The notes under the pieces: generated by a model
The model's input: only the letters and a program-made list of their open reading frames with translations
Databases searched by the model: none
Told to the model about the DNA's origin: nothing
Translations under genes and position numbers: made by a program
DNA from: Phytohabitans sp036906915
GTDB taxonomy: Bacteria > Actinomycetota > Actinomycetes > Mycobacteriales > Micromonosporaceae
Length of the DNA: 64,000 bases
Assembly (NCBI RefSeq): GCF_036906915.1
Contig: NZ_JBAKHX010000021.1
Span: 1-64,000, forward strand
Direction of reading: 5' to 3'
Shown: piece by piece, positions 1 through 8,501 of the stretch
Numbering within the stretch: the stretch's first letter is position 1
Layout: each line of letters opens with the position of its first letter

Positions 1-95
1 GCGGCGTGGGCTGGTGACGGTTCGCACCGTCCGCCGATGATGCAGCGGGCCAACCAGATCCCGGCGTTCGACTCGGTTCGGGTCAACGTCCAGTA
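1..95 (+). CDS. C-terminal tail of an unidentified protein (partial)
   Basis: An open frame (codons from base 3) enters from the left edge and ends at TAG 93-95, giving about 30 residues that finish PAFDSVRVNVQ. The piece is too short for family assignment. It points toward the broken acetyltransferase that follows on the other strand. Nothing is seen in bases 96-120. Confidence 0.45.
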
Positions 96-120
96 GGGAC
101 AGGCGGCACAGGCTGAGCGC

Positions 121-411
121 CTACAGGTCGTCGAACGGGTGCGCGTACGCGAACGCGCCGCGGATCGACGGCCGGTAGGCGCTCAGCGTTCGTGCCTGGA
201 AGTACGCTCCCCACTCGGCCGTCGGCGGCGTGACTCCGTACTCCGCCGCCGGCCTGAACCCGAAGCGCGGGTAGTACTCGGTGTGGCCGAGAAGCACCAC
301 GAGCGGCTCTTCCAGGGCCTCGGCGGCACCGAGCACGGCGTGCATCAGCGCCGAGCCGGCGCTTCCGCCACGAGCGAGAGCGCCGGCAGCCAGGCGTCGG
401 GCGGGACGCCG
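121..411 (-). pseudogene. GNAT acetyltransferase remnant (C-terminal half)
   Basis: The last 74 residues (from 345) look like the C-terminal half of a YhbS-type GNAT N-acetyltransferase, with the typical run GHTEYYPRFGFRPAAEYG. The frame stays open upstream of 345, where a degenerate acetyl-CoA loop (RGGSAGSALM) is visible. No start codon with a ribosome site is present, and the N-terminal half of the fold is missing. The M6-like protease gene ends at 419, so the remaining 5' part cannot fit. I read this as a decayed, truncated gene. A short functional GNAT-like protein started at 345 is less likely. Confidence 0.6.
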
Positions 412-418
412 GGTATTT

Positions 419-2431
419 TCAGCCCTTCTCGACCCGGCACTGCCGGGTCATCGTCTTGGTCGGGTCGCTCTCCGACGTGGCGGTGAGCTTGACGAAGCCG
501 GTACCCGCGGCTTCGGCGGTCGCCCCGACGGATACGTGGACCTTCGTGCTCTGGCCGAACCGGGCGGTGGTGATTTCGTGCGGCAGCCAGGCCCGGTACC
601 CAACGCCGGCCACCTGCGCCGACAGCCGGTACACGTCAGCCTTGGCGTATGTGGACACGTCGGTCGGGTGCGGCACCTCGCCCATCCCCCAGAACTGGCC
701 GGTGTTGGTCAGCTCGAACGTGCACGTCGCGCCGTTGCGGGTCGGGCGACCGGCGGTCACCTCGCCCGCCGACAGCTTGAGGCCGCGCGTCTGCGGGTCG
801 CCGCTGCGGTCGAGCGGCCGGATCGCCACCGTGTACCGCAGGATGCCGTTCGCCTCGCGGGCCGCGTTGAGCACGTAGAAGTGCAGCCCGTTCGCCTCGT
901 CGACGTACTCGTAGTCGCTGCCCGAATCGGTGCCGGAGTGGAACAGGGCGTCGGAGAGCTGCCGGTAGTCGCCCATGGTGATCATCACCGGCGTGCCGTC
1001 CGGCTTGCGGTAGTCGACCATGTCGATGTCTTCCGGGTGCGAGTCGACGACCCACACGAACGGCGGGCTGTCCGCGTTCTTCGTCTTGCTGAGCAGCACG
1101 CCCCGGTCCGGCGTGAACGAATCCGCCCCCATCCGGTCGACCACCTCGACCGTGTAGTTGTCGTAGTTGCCGCCGTCGCACAGCGGATCGGCCGCCACGG
1201 TGCAGGTCGGCGAGTGGTCCTGGTCCATCGCGACGTTGACGCCCGCCAAACCCTGCCCCGCGTACGCGGACCGCGCGGTCACCGTGGCGACGACGAGCCC
1301 GGAACTGGCCAGCGCCTCCCGCGACACCTTGAGCACCTGGTCAGGTGCGACCAGTCCGATCTTCATCTTGTCGCGCAGCATGTGTTGTGCGCCCAGCGAG
1401 CCGCCCTCGACCGCCGGGATCTTCCACCGGGTGTGCGGGCCACCGGGCCCGTTGAACGTGCCGCGCGACAGCATCCCCCAGATCCCCGAGTACGCCCGGC
1501 GCACCGGCACGGCGTACGGGTTGTTGTAGTTGTCGCCGATGCCCAGCAGGTGGCTCAGCTCGTGCGCGTACACGCTCATGCCCGAGCTTTCGGCCTGCGT
1601 GGACGAGTTGCCGCTGGCGTTGGGCCAGATGCTGGCCGCCGACTGCCACGACGTCCACTCCACGTACCTGGTGCGGGACCAGTTGTTCATCGCCGGGTCG
1701 GGCGGTCCCCACGGGTCGGGCACGTCTTCCTTGGCGTTGAACCTCATCATCCCGAACTCTTGCCAGGTCGACGACTCGTCCTGGCCCGCGCCGAGGTAGA
1801 AGATCTGCTCGTACTGGTCGATGACGTCCTGCCCGACGGCGGCGCGCCACGCGGCGAGCGCGTCGGTGCGGATGTTTCGGTTGCAGGTCTCGCCGGTCGG
1901 GCACATGCCGGGGTTCATGTCGTTGGTGATTCCATAGTGGTACGACTTGTTCGGCAGCGTGTACGGGCCGAACCCGGTCAGTTCGACGCCGTACCGGCCA
2001 CCGGAGTCCTCCATCCAGTAGTCGTGGAGGGTGCGGCCGTGGTTGAGCGCGTTCGGGGTGTTGAGCAGATCGGTGTAGTGCTTTGCGACCTGGTCGTTGG
2101 GGATGTTCGCGGCGCTGGGCTGGGGGTTGCCGAAGATGGTCGATCCCGCCGGCTGGGTCACCACGAACGGCTGGTCGGGATAGTCCACCAACACCAGCGC
2201 GATCTTGAAGTTGCGCACCGAGCCGCGCACCGTCGGGTCGTTCCAATTACGCCCCGGTACCGCCGTGTAGTCGTCCCAGGTCATGTCGTCGGGGTTCTGC
2301 CACTCCTGCGGGTCCACCGGCTTGAAGGCGCCCGCGTAGCTGGCCGCCTCGGCCGGAGTTACCGCGACGGCGGCGGGCCCTAACAGGCCCACCGCCGCTG
2401 TCGCCACCACCGTCAGTCTTCGCAGCCGCAT
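419..2431 (-). CDS. secreted M6-like metalloprotease
   Basis: 670-residue exported protein. Residues 1-29 form a signal peptide (Arg-rich start, hydrophobic core, AEA end). A zinc-protease motif HELSH is at about residues 290-294, followed by LLGIGDNYNNPY, as in immune-inhibitor-A/M6-like peptidases. The C-terminal third resembles an immunoglobulin-like domain with no recognised name. Expected role: extracellular proteolysis supplying peptides. It ends a same-strand run that begins with the hydroxyproline genes, 16 bp after the epimerase. A protease degrading proline-rich or collagen-like protein would suit that context, but this is inference. The family call is firm; the substrate is unknown. 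Confidence 0.8.
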   Translation of the reverse strand: MRLRRLTVVATAAVGLLGPAAVAVTPAEAASYAGAFKPVDPQEWQNPDDMTWDDYTAVPGRNWNDPTVRGSVRNFKIALVLVDYPDQPFVVTQPAGSTIFGNPQPSAANIPNDQVAKHYTDLLNTPNALNHGRTLHDYWMEDSGGRYGVELTGFGPYTLPNKSYHYGITNDMNPGMCPTGETCNRNIRTDALAAWRAAVGQDVIDQYEQIFYLGAGQDESSTWQEFGMMRFNAKEDVPDPWGPPDPAMNNWSRTRYVEWTSWQSAASIWPNASGNSSTQAESSGMSVYAHELSHLLGIGDNYNNPYAVPVRRAYSGIWGMLSRGTFNGPGGPHTRWKIPAVEGGSLGAQHMLRDKMKIGLVAPDQVLKVSREALASSGLVVATVTARSAYAGQGLAGVNVAMDQDHSPTCTVAADPLCDGGNYDNYTVEVVDRMGADSFTPDRGVLLSKTKNADSPPFVWVVDSHPEDIDMVDYRKPDGTPVMITMGDYRQLSDALFHSGTDSGSDYEYVDEANGLHFYVLNAAREANGILRYTVAIRPLDRSGDPQTRGLKLSAGEVTAGRPTRNGATCTFELTNTGQFWGMGEVPHPTDVSTYAKADVYRLSAQVAGVGYRAWLPHEITTARFGQSTKVHVSVGATAEAAGTGFVKLTATSESDPTKTMTRQCRVEKG

Positions 2432-2447
2432 GACTACACCTCTCTGG

Positions 2448-3446
2448 TTAGAGCAGGAAACCTTCCGGGAAGGGGTCTTCCGGGTCCAGTAGGTACTGCG
2501 CGGTCGCGGTGATCCAGGCTCGGCCGGTCACCGTCGGCACGACGGCCGGCCGGCCGTCCACTGTGGTCTCGGCGATGAGCCGGCCGGTGAACCGGGTGCC
2601 GAGGACGGATTCGTTGACGAAGGGGGTGTCGAGGCCGAGCCGGCCGCGCGCGTGCAACTGCGCCATCCGCGCCGACGTACCCGTGCCGCACGGCGACCGG
2701 TCAACCCAGCCGGGGTGTATGACGACCGCGTTGCGCGAGTCGGCGCCGTCCTGCCCGGGTGCGACCACCTGGACATGTCGGCATCCAGAAATCGCCGGGT
2801 TGCCCGGGTGCCCCGGCAGCGCCTGCTCGTTGATCGCATCCATGATCCGCAGCCCGCGCCGGATCAGCTCCGGCACCGTCGACGGCGTGACCGGCAGGTC
2901 GAGCTCCGAAGCCTCCACGATGGCGTAGAAGTTGCCGCCGAATGCCATGTCGTACCGCACGGTCCCGCCGGCGTCGACCTTCTGGTCGGCGGCCAGCAGG
3001 AAGGAGTCGACGTTGCGGATGGTGACCGAGCGCGCCCGGCCGCCGTCGACCGCCACCTCGGCGGTCACCAGACCAGCCGGGGTATCCAGCGCGATAGTGG
3101 TGATCGGCTCGACCACCGGCACCATGCCGGTCTCGACCAGCACGGTGGCGACGCCGATCGTGCCGTGCCCGCACATCGGCAGGCATCCGGACACCTCGAC
3201 GAAGAGCACGCCGTAGTCGGCGTCCGGTCGGGTGGGCGGTTGCAGGATCGCGCCGGACATCGCCGAGTGCCCGCGCGGCTCGAACATCAACAGCCGGCGC
3301 AGTCCGTCGCGGTCCCGCTCGAAGAGCTGCTTGCGTTCGAGCATTGTCGCGCCCGGCAGCACGCCGACACCGCCGGTAACCACCCGGGTCGGCATCCCCT
3401 CCGTGTGCGAGTCCACCGCGTGCAGGACAAGCCGGCTACGCAACAT
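2448..3446 (-). CDS. 4-hydroxyproline 2-epimerase (proline racemase family)
   Basis: 332 residues from ATG 3446, preceded by GGAAGG eight bases upstream; a GTG at 3455 is the alternative. Both catalytic cysteines of the family are present: PMCGHGT (Cys92) and SPCGTGTSA (Cys253). Trans-3-hydroxyproline dehydratases of the same family lack the second Cys, so a two-base racemase/epimerase is expected. The neighbouring D-hydroxyproline dehydrogenase-like genes favour conversion of trans-4-hydroxy-L-proline to cis-4-hydroxy-D-proline over plain proline racemase. It overlaps the upstream FAD gene by 11 bases, so translation is probably coupled. Confidence 0.82.
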   Translation of the reverse strand: MLRSRLVLHAVDSHTEGMPTRVVTGGVGVLPGATMLERKQLFERDRDGLRRLLMFEPRGHSAMSGAILQPPTRPDADYGVLFVEVSGCLPMCGHGTIGVATVLVETGMVPVVEPITTIALDTPAGLVTAEVAVDGGRARSVTIRNVDSFLLAADQKVDAGGTVRYDMAFGGNFYAIVEASELDLPVTPSTVPELIRRGLRIMDAINEQALPGHPGNPAISGCRHVQVVAPGQDGADSRNAVVIHPGWVDRSPCGTGTSARMAQLHARGRLGLDTPFVNESVLGTRFTGRLIAETTVDGRPAVVPTVTGRAWITATAQYLLDPEDPFPEGFLL

Positions 3447-4944
3447 CACCACCACCTTCCGCGAGCGTGCCCAGCGGTATCGGGAAAACGAACGGGCGCC
3501 ACGCGAACGCCACCGGGTCCGGCGCCTGTCCGGTCTCGGCCCGCAGCAGGGCGAGCGCCGTCCGGCCGCACATCCGGCCCTGGCACATCCCCATGCCGAC
3601 CCGCGTCAGCAGCTTCAGCGCCCGCACGTCGTCGATGCCGTACCGCAGCACGTCGGCGCGCGCCCGCCCCACCGTGACCCGCTCGCAGCGGCACAGGACG
3701 GTGTCGTCCGGCGGCACCGCGTCCGGTGCTGGGTACACGGTGTGCAGGGCGTCGGCGAACCGGAGCCGGCGGGCGCGGCGGCGCCGGTGCGGTGCGCTCG
3801 CGGCGGTGAGCGCCCGGTCGTCGATCAGTCCGATGTGGTGGGCCGCCGTGAGGCCCGCGATGGCGCCTTCGGCCATGGCGAGCGCGGCACCGCCGACGCC
3901 GGTCGCCTCGCCAGCCACCAGTACGGCCGGCACGCTGGAGCGCTGCGCGTCGTCGACGGTCACCACGAGGCTGCCGTCGCGCGGGTCGACGCGGGTGTCG
4001 CAGCCCAGCGCGACCGCCAGCTCGACCGACGGGGTGAAGCCGTGCCCCACGCACACCGCGTCGGCCTCGACCCAGCGGTCCATGGGAGTCACCAGCGCGC
4101 GCAGTCCGTCTCCGCGCCGTTCGACCCTCGTGACCCGCTGTCCCTGCCACAGCGCGGTGCCGCGCAGGTACCTGGCGGCCTCGACCAGCCGGCCGGGCGA
4201 GCCCGCGATCGCAAGGGGATGCCGGAACCAGCGCGACAGGCGGGACGCCTCGACGACCGCGACCACCTCGGCGCCGACCGCGCGGAGGCTGGCCGCGACG
4301 GCCAGCAGGAAAGGTCCGGTGCCGGCTACCAACACCCGCCGTCCTATGGGGACACCACGCTCCTTGGCCAGCGCCTGCGCGCCGCCCGCGGTGACCACGC
4401 CCGGCAGGTCCCAGCCGGGAAACGGCACCACCCGGTCGTACCCGCCGGTCGCGAGCACCACCGCTCCTGGCCGCAGGACCCGGTCACCGACGCGCAGCGA
4501 CAGGTCGGGCCCCGCGGACCAGACCTCGTGCCGCTGGAGGAAGGTGATGCGCTGGTGGGCACCCGCCCGGTCGACGAGCGGGTGCCCGACGGCAGCTCGA
4601 AGGTACTGGCCACCTGGCTGGGCGTCGAGGTCGACGACCGCGACCGCGGCACCGGCGTCCGCGGCGCTGATCGCCGCCGCGAGACCCCCGGGCCCGGCGC
4701 CGACCACCACGACGTCCGGCTCCGGGAGCCGGGCTTCCACCAAATCAGCAGGCGGCGGCACGCAGGTTCGAGGGTTCTGCGGGTCGGCGCACGCGAAGCA
4801 CACACCCATCCCGCAGAACCACGGCCCTGGAGCCGGCGCCGCCTGGACTGCCCGCCCACCTCCCCGACCACGGCCCGACGAAGTCGGTGCGCGGCGCGAG
4901 GGAAGGCGGCGCCTTTCAGGACCAAGGGCCAACCAGCTCCTCAT
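3436..4944 (-). CDS. FAD oxidoreductase with fused N-terminal [2Fe-2S] segment (hydroxyproline dehydrogenase alpha/gamma-like)
   Basis: 502 residues. Residues 41-65 carry FCGMGVCFAC...RTC (Cys44, 49, 52, 61), the ligand set of small HcnA/LhpF-type ferredoxin-like subunits. A Rossmann motif VVGAGPGG follows at 80-87. Near the C-terminus CRCE and CQGRMC give a second, BFD-like iron-sulfur site. In Pseudomonas hydroxyproline dehydrogenase these parts are separate subunits (LhpE and LhpF, from memory); here they are in one chain. The first 40 residues are Arg/Gly-rich and do not resemble the usual N-terminal half of the small subunit. The start, or the integrity of that segment, is therefore uncertain. 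Electrons probably pass from the DAO-like subunit (7357-8454). Confidence 0.75.
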   Translation of the reverse strand: MRSWLALGPERRRLPSRRAPTSSGRGRGGGRAVQAAPAPGPWFCGMGVCFACADPQNPRTCVPPPADLVEARLPEPDVVVVGAGPGGLAAAISAADAGAAVAVVDLDAQPGGQYLRAAVGHPLVDRAGAHQRITFLQRHEVWSAGPDLSLRVGDRVLRPGAVVLATGGYDRVVPFPGWDLPGVVTAGGAQALAKERGVPIGRRVLVAGTGPFLLAVAASLRAVGAEVVAVVEASRLSRWFRHPLAIAGSPGRLVEAARYLRGTALWQGQRVTRVERRGDGLRALVTPMDRWVEADAVCVGHGFTPSVELAVALGCDTRVDPRDGSLVVTVDDAQRSSVPAVLVAGEATGVGGAALAMAEGAIAGLTAAHHIGLIDDRALTAASAPHRRRRARRLRFADALHTVYPAPDAVPPDDTVLCRCERVTVGRARADVLRYGIDDVRALKLLTRVGMGMCQGRMCGRTALALLRAETGQAPDPVAFAWRPFVFPIPLGTLAEGGGDVA

Positions 4945-4953
4945 GGCGCCACG

Positions 4954-7212
4954 CTAGGGAGCGCGCAGCGCCGCGTCTTCCGACGACTGTCGAAACGGGG
5001 CCGCCGCGACACCGACATCCGGTCGCCCCTCGACGTGCAGTTGCGGCAGGGAGCGGTCCAGTCGCGCCGGCAGCCACCAGTTGGCCCGGCCGAGCAGGTG
5101 CATGACCGCGGGCACGAGCAGCATCCGGACGACGGTCGCGTCGATGAGGATCGCCACGGCCATGCCGAACCCGAGCACCTTCACCGCGACGTCCGAGATG
5201 GGCACGAACGCCGCGAACACCGCGATCATGATGGCGGCGGCCGCCGTGATGACCCGGCCGGTGCCCGCGAGCCCGGCCAGCACCGCGCGCCCGTTGTCAC
5301 CGGTCTTCACCCACGTCTCGCGCATCCGGCTGAGGAGGAAGACCTCGTAGTCCATCGAGAGCCCGAACAGGATCGCGAACATGATCACCGGGATGAAGCC
5401 GGCCATCGGCGTCGGAGTGTCGATGCCGATCAGCTGGCCCGCCCAGCCGCCCTCCAGCACGAAGGCCGTCACGCCGTACGCCGCCGCGACCGAGAGCAGG
5501 TTCATCAGCGCCGCGGTCAGCGGGATGAGCAGGCTGCGGAACGACACCAACAGCAGCAGCATCGACAGCAGCACGACACCGCCGATGAGCAGCGGGAGCC
5601 GCTTGGCGATGTTGACGTTGGAGTCGATCGCCGAGGCGGTCACCCCGCCCACGTGCGCCCGCGCCCCGGTGTCCGGGATGACGTCGTCGCGGATCGCGCG
5701 CACCAGGTTTTCGGTGGCGGTCTCCTGCGGGCCGGCGGTCGGCACGACCATCAGCATCGCCGTGTCGCCCGCGGGGTTGAGCCGCGGCGGCGTCACGGCG
5801 GCGACGCCGGGCGTGGCGGCCAGGTCGCCGGCGAGGCGGGACAGTAGCGGCCCGGCATCCACACCGGACACGTCGGTCACGACCAGCAGCGGTCCGTTGG
5901 CGCCCGGCCCGAACCCGTCGGCCACCATCTCGTACGCGCGGCGGTTGGAGGTTCCCTCGGCGTCGTTGCCGGCGTCGGGGAATCCGATGTGGACATTGAG
6001 GAACGGCGCCGCCAGCAGGAGCAGCAGCGCGGTGCCGGTCAGCGCCGCCAGCACGCGGTGCCGTTCCACGAGCCGGCTCCACCACGTCCAGCCGCGCGCC
6101 GGCACCAGGTGCCCGTCGACGACCGTGGCCCCGGTGCGCCGACCGAGTGGCAGCCGCAGCCGGTCGACCCACCGGCCGAGGTAGCCCAGCAGCGCCGGGA
6201 ACAGTGTCAGCGCAGCGGCCACCACCACGAACACGGCCACCATCGTCACCGCGGCGGCGCCGCTCATGAACGACAGACCCATCGCGAACAACCCGAGCAT
6301 GCTCACCATGACGGTGGCGCCGGCGACCAGTACCGACCGGCCGGCGGTCTCCAGCGTGGCGACGGTCGCAGCCTCCGGCTCCAGCCCGGCGGCGCGCCAC
6401 TCCCGGAATCGGGTCACCATCAACAGCGCGTAGTCGATCCCCAGCGCGATGCCGAGCATCGAGCCCAGCACGGGCGACCAGTCGGGTACGTCCATCAGCC
6501 GGGCGACGGCGCCGACGAGCGCGCCGCTCACCGCGAGCCCGGCGAGGGCCACGCCGATCGGAAGCCCCGCCGCCACCACCGAGCCGAACGTGATGAGCAG
6601 GATGACGGCAGCCGCCAGCAGGCCGATGCCCTCCGAGCCGACCTCACTGGCATCGGCGAGCTGGATCGCCTGTCCGCCGAGCGCGACGTCGAGGCCCGGC
6701 CGGGCGGCCTCGTCGGCGGCCGCCAGCAGGCGCTCGGTATCCGGGACGGGCATGTCGGCCGGGTTCGCGACGTCGAGGTTCAGGCGGGCGAGCAGCGTAC
6801 GGCCGTCGGCGGACACCGCGCCGGGAGTCGCGTACGGGTCCTCGACGGCGGCCACGTGCGGCAGCCCGGTCAGCTCGCCGAGGAGCGCGGTCACCTCGCC
6901 GCGTACGCCGGGATCGGTGACCGGGCCGTCGGCGCGCACCACCACGTCGACGGTGTCGCCCGCGCGGGCCGGGAAGCGCTCGGCCAGCAGGTCCTGGGCA
7001 GCCTTCGAGTCGGAGCCCGGCGCGGAGTAGTCGGCGGCGAAGTCGCCACCGAAAGCGGCGGACACGCCGAAGGCGATAGCGAACGCGGCCAGCCACGCCA
7101 GCAGTACCCGCCCGCGCAGGCGGTATGCGAGCCCGGCGAGGCGGCCCAGTGGGCCTGGTCGGGCCCGGACCTCCCGCTGGGGATCGTCCAGTCGGGGCAT
7201 GGTTACGGTCAT
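4954..7212 (-). CDS. MMPL-family membrane transporter
   Basis: 752 residues from ATG 7212, chosen because AGGGAG sits just upstream; a TTG at 7230 is also open. One membrane segment at about 30-50 is followed by a large extracytoplasmic loop, a block of five or six helices, a second loop starting near TM7, and a final helix block. That is the duplicated architecture of MMPL/RND exporters in actinomycetes. Family members export lipids or small molecules by proton motive force. It sits inside the hydroxyproline cluster, 9 bp before the FAD gene and 144 bp after the DAO-like gene. Its substrate cannot be read from sequence, and a role in amino-acid catabolism is not implied. Confidence 0.85.
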   Translation of the reverse strand: MTVTMPRLDDPQREVRARPGPLGRLAGLAYRLRGRVLLAWLAAFAIAFGVSAAFGGDFAADYSAPGSDSKAAQDLLAERFPARAGDTVDVVVRADGPVTDPGVRGEVTALLGELTGLPHVAAVEDPYATPGAVSADGRTLLARLNLDVANPADMPVPDTERLLAAADEAARPGLDVALGGQAIQLADASEVGSEGIGLLAAAVILLITFGSVVAAGLPIGVALAGLAVSGALVGAVARLMDVPDWSPVLGSMLGIALGIDYALLMVTRFREWRAAGLEPEAATVATLETAGRSVLVAGATVMVSMLGLFAMGLSFMSGAAAVTMVAVFVVVAAALTLFPALLGYLGRWVDRLRLPLGRRTGATVVDGHLVPARGWTWWSRLVERHRVLAALTGTALLLLLAAPFLNVHIGFPDAGNDAEGTSNRRAYEMVADGFGPGANGPLLVVTDVSGVDAGPLLSRLAGDLAATPGVAAVTPPRLNPAGDTAMLMVVPTAGPQETATENLVRAIRDDVIPDTGARAHVGGVTASAIDSNVNIAKRLPLLIGGVVLLSMLLLLVSFRSLLIPLTAALMNLLSVAAAYGVTAFVLEGGWAGQLIGIDTPTPMAGFIPVIMFAILFGLSMDYEVFLLSRMRETWVKTGDNGRAVLAGLAGTGRVITAAAAIMIAVFAAFVPISDVAVKVLGFGMAVAILIDATVVRMLLVPAVMHLLGRANWWLPARLDRSLPQLHVEGRPDVGVAAAPFRQSSEDAALRAP

Positions 7213-7356
7213 CGGGTTCTCCCTGTTCAAACGGCGACGACCCGATGCTTCCGGCCCGCGCGCGGTGCGTCGTCGGGCGGCGAGCGCGATCGGGTACGCC
7301 GGGAGGCGTGACCGCGGATGCCGGGTGTACGCGTCCCGGCGTAGGACAGGTAAGCG

Positions 7357-8454
7357 TCAGAAGCGCGCCGGGTCGAACGGCGCCAGGTCGAGGGCTGGCG
7401 GTTCCCCGGCGATCGACTGTGCGATCAGGTGACCGGTCGCTGGGGCGAGGCCGATCCCAGCGCCCTCGTGCCCGTGCGCGTGCAGCAGGCCAGGCACCCG
7501 CGGATCGGGGCCGATCACGGGCAGGTGGTCCGGTGCGAAGGGACGGTAGCCGCAGTACACCCGGATCGCTCGCACGGTAGCGAGCGCGGGAAACAGCGTG
7601 ACCGCGCCCCGGGCGAGCGCGCTGACCGCGTCGTGGCTGAGCGCCGGGTCAAAGCCGACGAGTTCCCGGGTCGCCCCGATCAGCACGGTGCCGGCCGGAG
7701 TGCCCTCGACGACCGTGGACGTCTGCAGGCTGGCCGCGTCCGAGGCGACGTTGTCGAGGTACTCGGCGGAGTACACCTTGTGCCGGATCAGCCGCCCGAC
7801 CGGCTCGGTCACGAGCACGAACCCGCGGCGAGGCGCCACCGGCAGCGTCGCGCCGAACGAGCCTGCCCAGGCGCCGGCGGCGTTGACGACCCACCGTGCC
7901 GCGACGGGACCGGATGGCGTGTCGACCCCATCGGGACCCACCGCCAGGGCGGGCGTACGGAGCAGTACGCGAGCGCCCAGATCCCGCGCGGCGGCCAGCA
8001 TGGCGGCGGCGGCCCTGGCCGGCTGCACCTGCATGTCCTGCGGGTAGTAAACCCCGCCCGCGACGTCGGGTGAGATGGCCGGCTCGCGTTCGCGGACGGC
8101 GGCGGCGTCCAGGTCCTCGGTGAGCACCCCGGCGGCGGCCTGCGCGCGGGCGGCGGCCGACAAGGCCGCGAGCCCCGCGCCGTTCCGCGTGACGATGAGG
8201 CCGCCCTTGGCCTCCAGCTCGATGTCGCCGAGCGCCGGCGCCCACTCGCACCAGAGCCGCAGGCTCAGCAGCGCGAGGTCGAGCTCGGGGCCGGGCGGCT
8301 TGTCGGAGACCAGCAGGTTGCCCTCGCCGGACCCGGTGGTGCCGGCGACCAGCCCGCCCCGCTCCAGCACGACGACCGACAGGCCGCGCCGGGCACAGGC
8401 GAGCGCGCAGGCGGCGCCGACGATCCCCGCGCCCACCACCGCCACGTCGACCAT
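7357..8454 (-). CDS. FAD-dependent D-amino-acid oxidase-like subunit (probable D-hydroxyproline dehydrogenase beta)
   Basis: 365 residues. The N-terminus VAVVGAGIVGAACALA is a DAO-type FAD-binding motif, followed by the conserved GTTGSGEGNLLVSDK segment. The C-terminus has GHEGAGIGLAPATGHLIAQ, the second FAD contact of the family. LhpB-type subunits oxidise cis-4-hydroxy-D-proline to pyrroline-4-hydroxy-2-carboxylate. Presence of the epimerase and the FeS/FAD partner supports that role; a general D-amino acid or glycine oxidase is the alternative. The later pathway enzymes (deaminase and semialdehyde dehydrogenase) are not in this window. Transcription diverges from the PucR gene across 47 bp. 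Confidence 0.78.
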   Translation of the reverse strand: MVDVAVVGAGIVGAACALACARRGLSVVVLERGGLVAGTTGSGEGNLLVSDKPPGPELDLALLSLRLWCEWAPALGDIELEAKGGLIVTRNGAGLAALSAAARAQAAAGVLTEDLDAAAVREREPAISPDVAGGVYYPQDMQVQPARAAAAMLAAARDLGARVLLRTPALAVGPDGVDTPSGPVAARWVVNAAGAWAGSFGATLPVAPRRGFVLVTEPVGRLIRHKVYSAEYLDNVASDAASLQTSTVVEGTPAGTVLIGATRELVGFDPALSHDAVSALARGAVTLFPALATVRAIRVYCGYRPFAPDHLPVIGPDPRVPGLLHAHGHEGAGIGLAPATGHLIAQSIAGEPPALDLAPFDPARF

Positions 8455-8501
8455 GCCCGCAACGCTTGCGCGGCGGGCCGGGATCCGTCAAGGGTAGGAC
8501 G

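Noticed and set aside
281..2383. 700-codon open frame on the plus strand
   Set aside because: Mirror of the M6-like protease; Arg/His/Val-rich composition typical of antisense frames in GC-rich DNA, no ribosome site.
3232..5847. 871-codon plus-strand frame
   Set aside because: Antisense shadow of three real minus-strand genes; no domain recognised.
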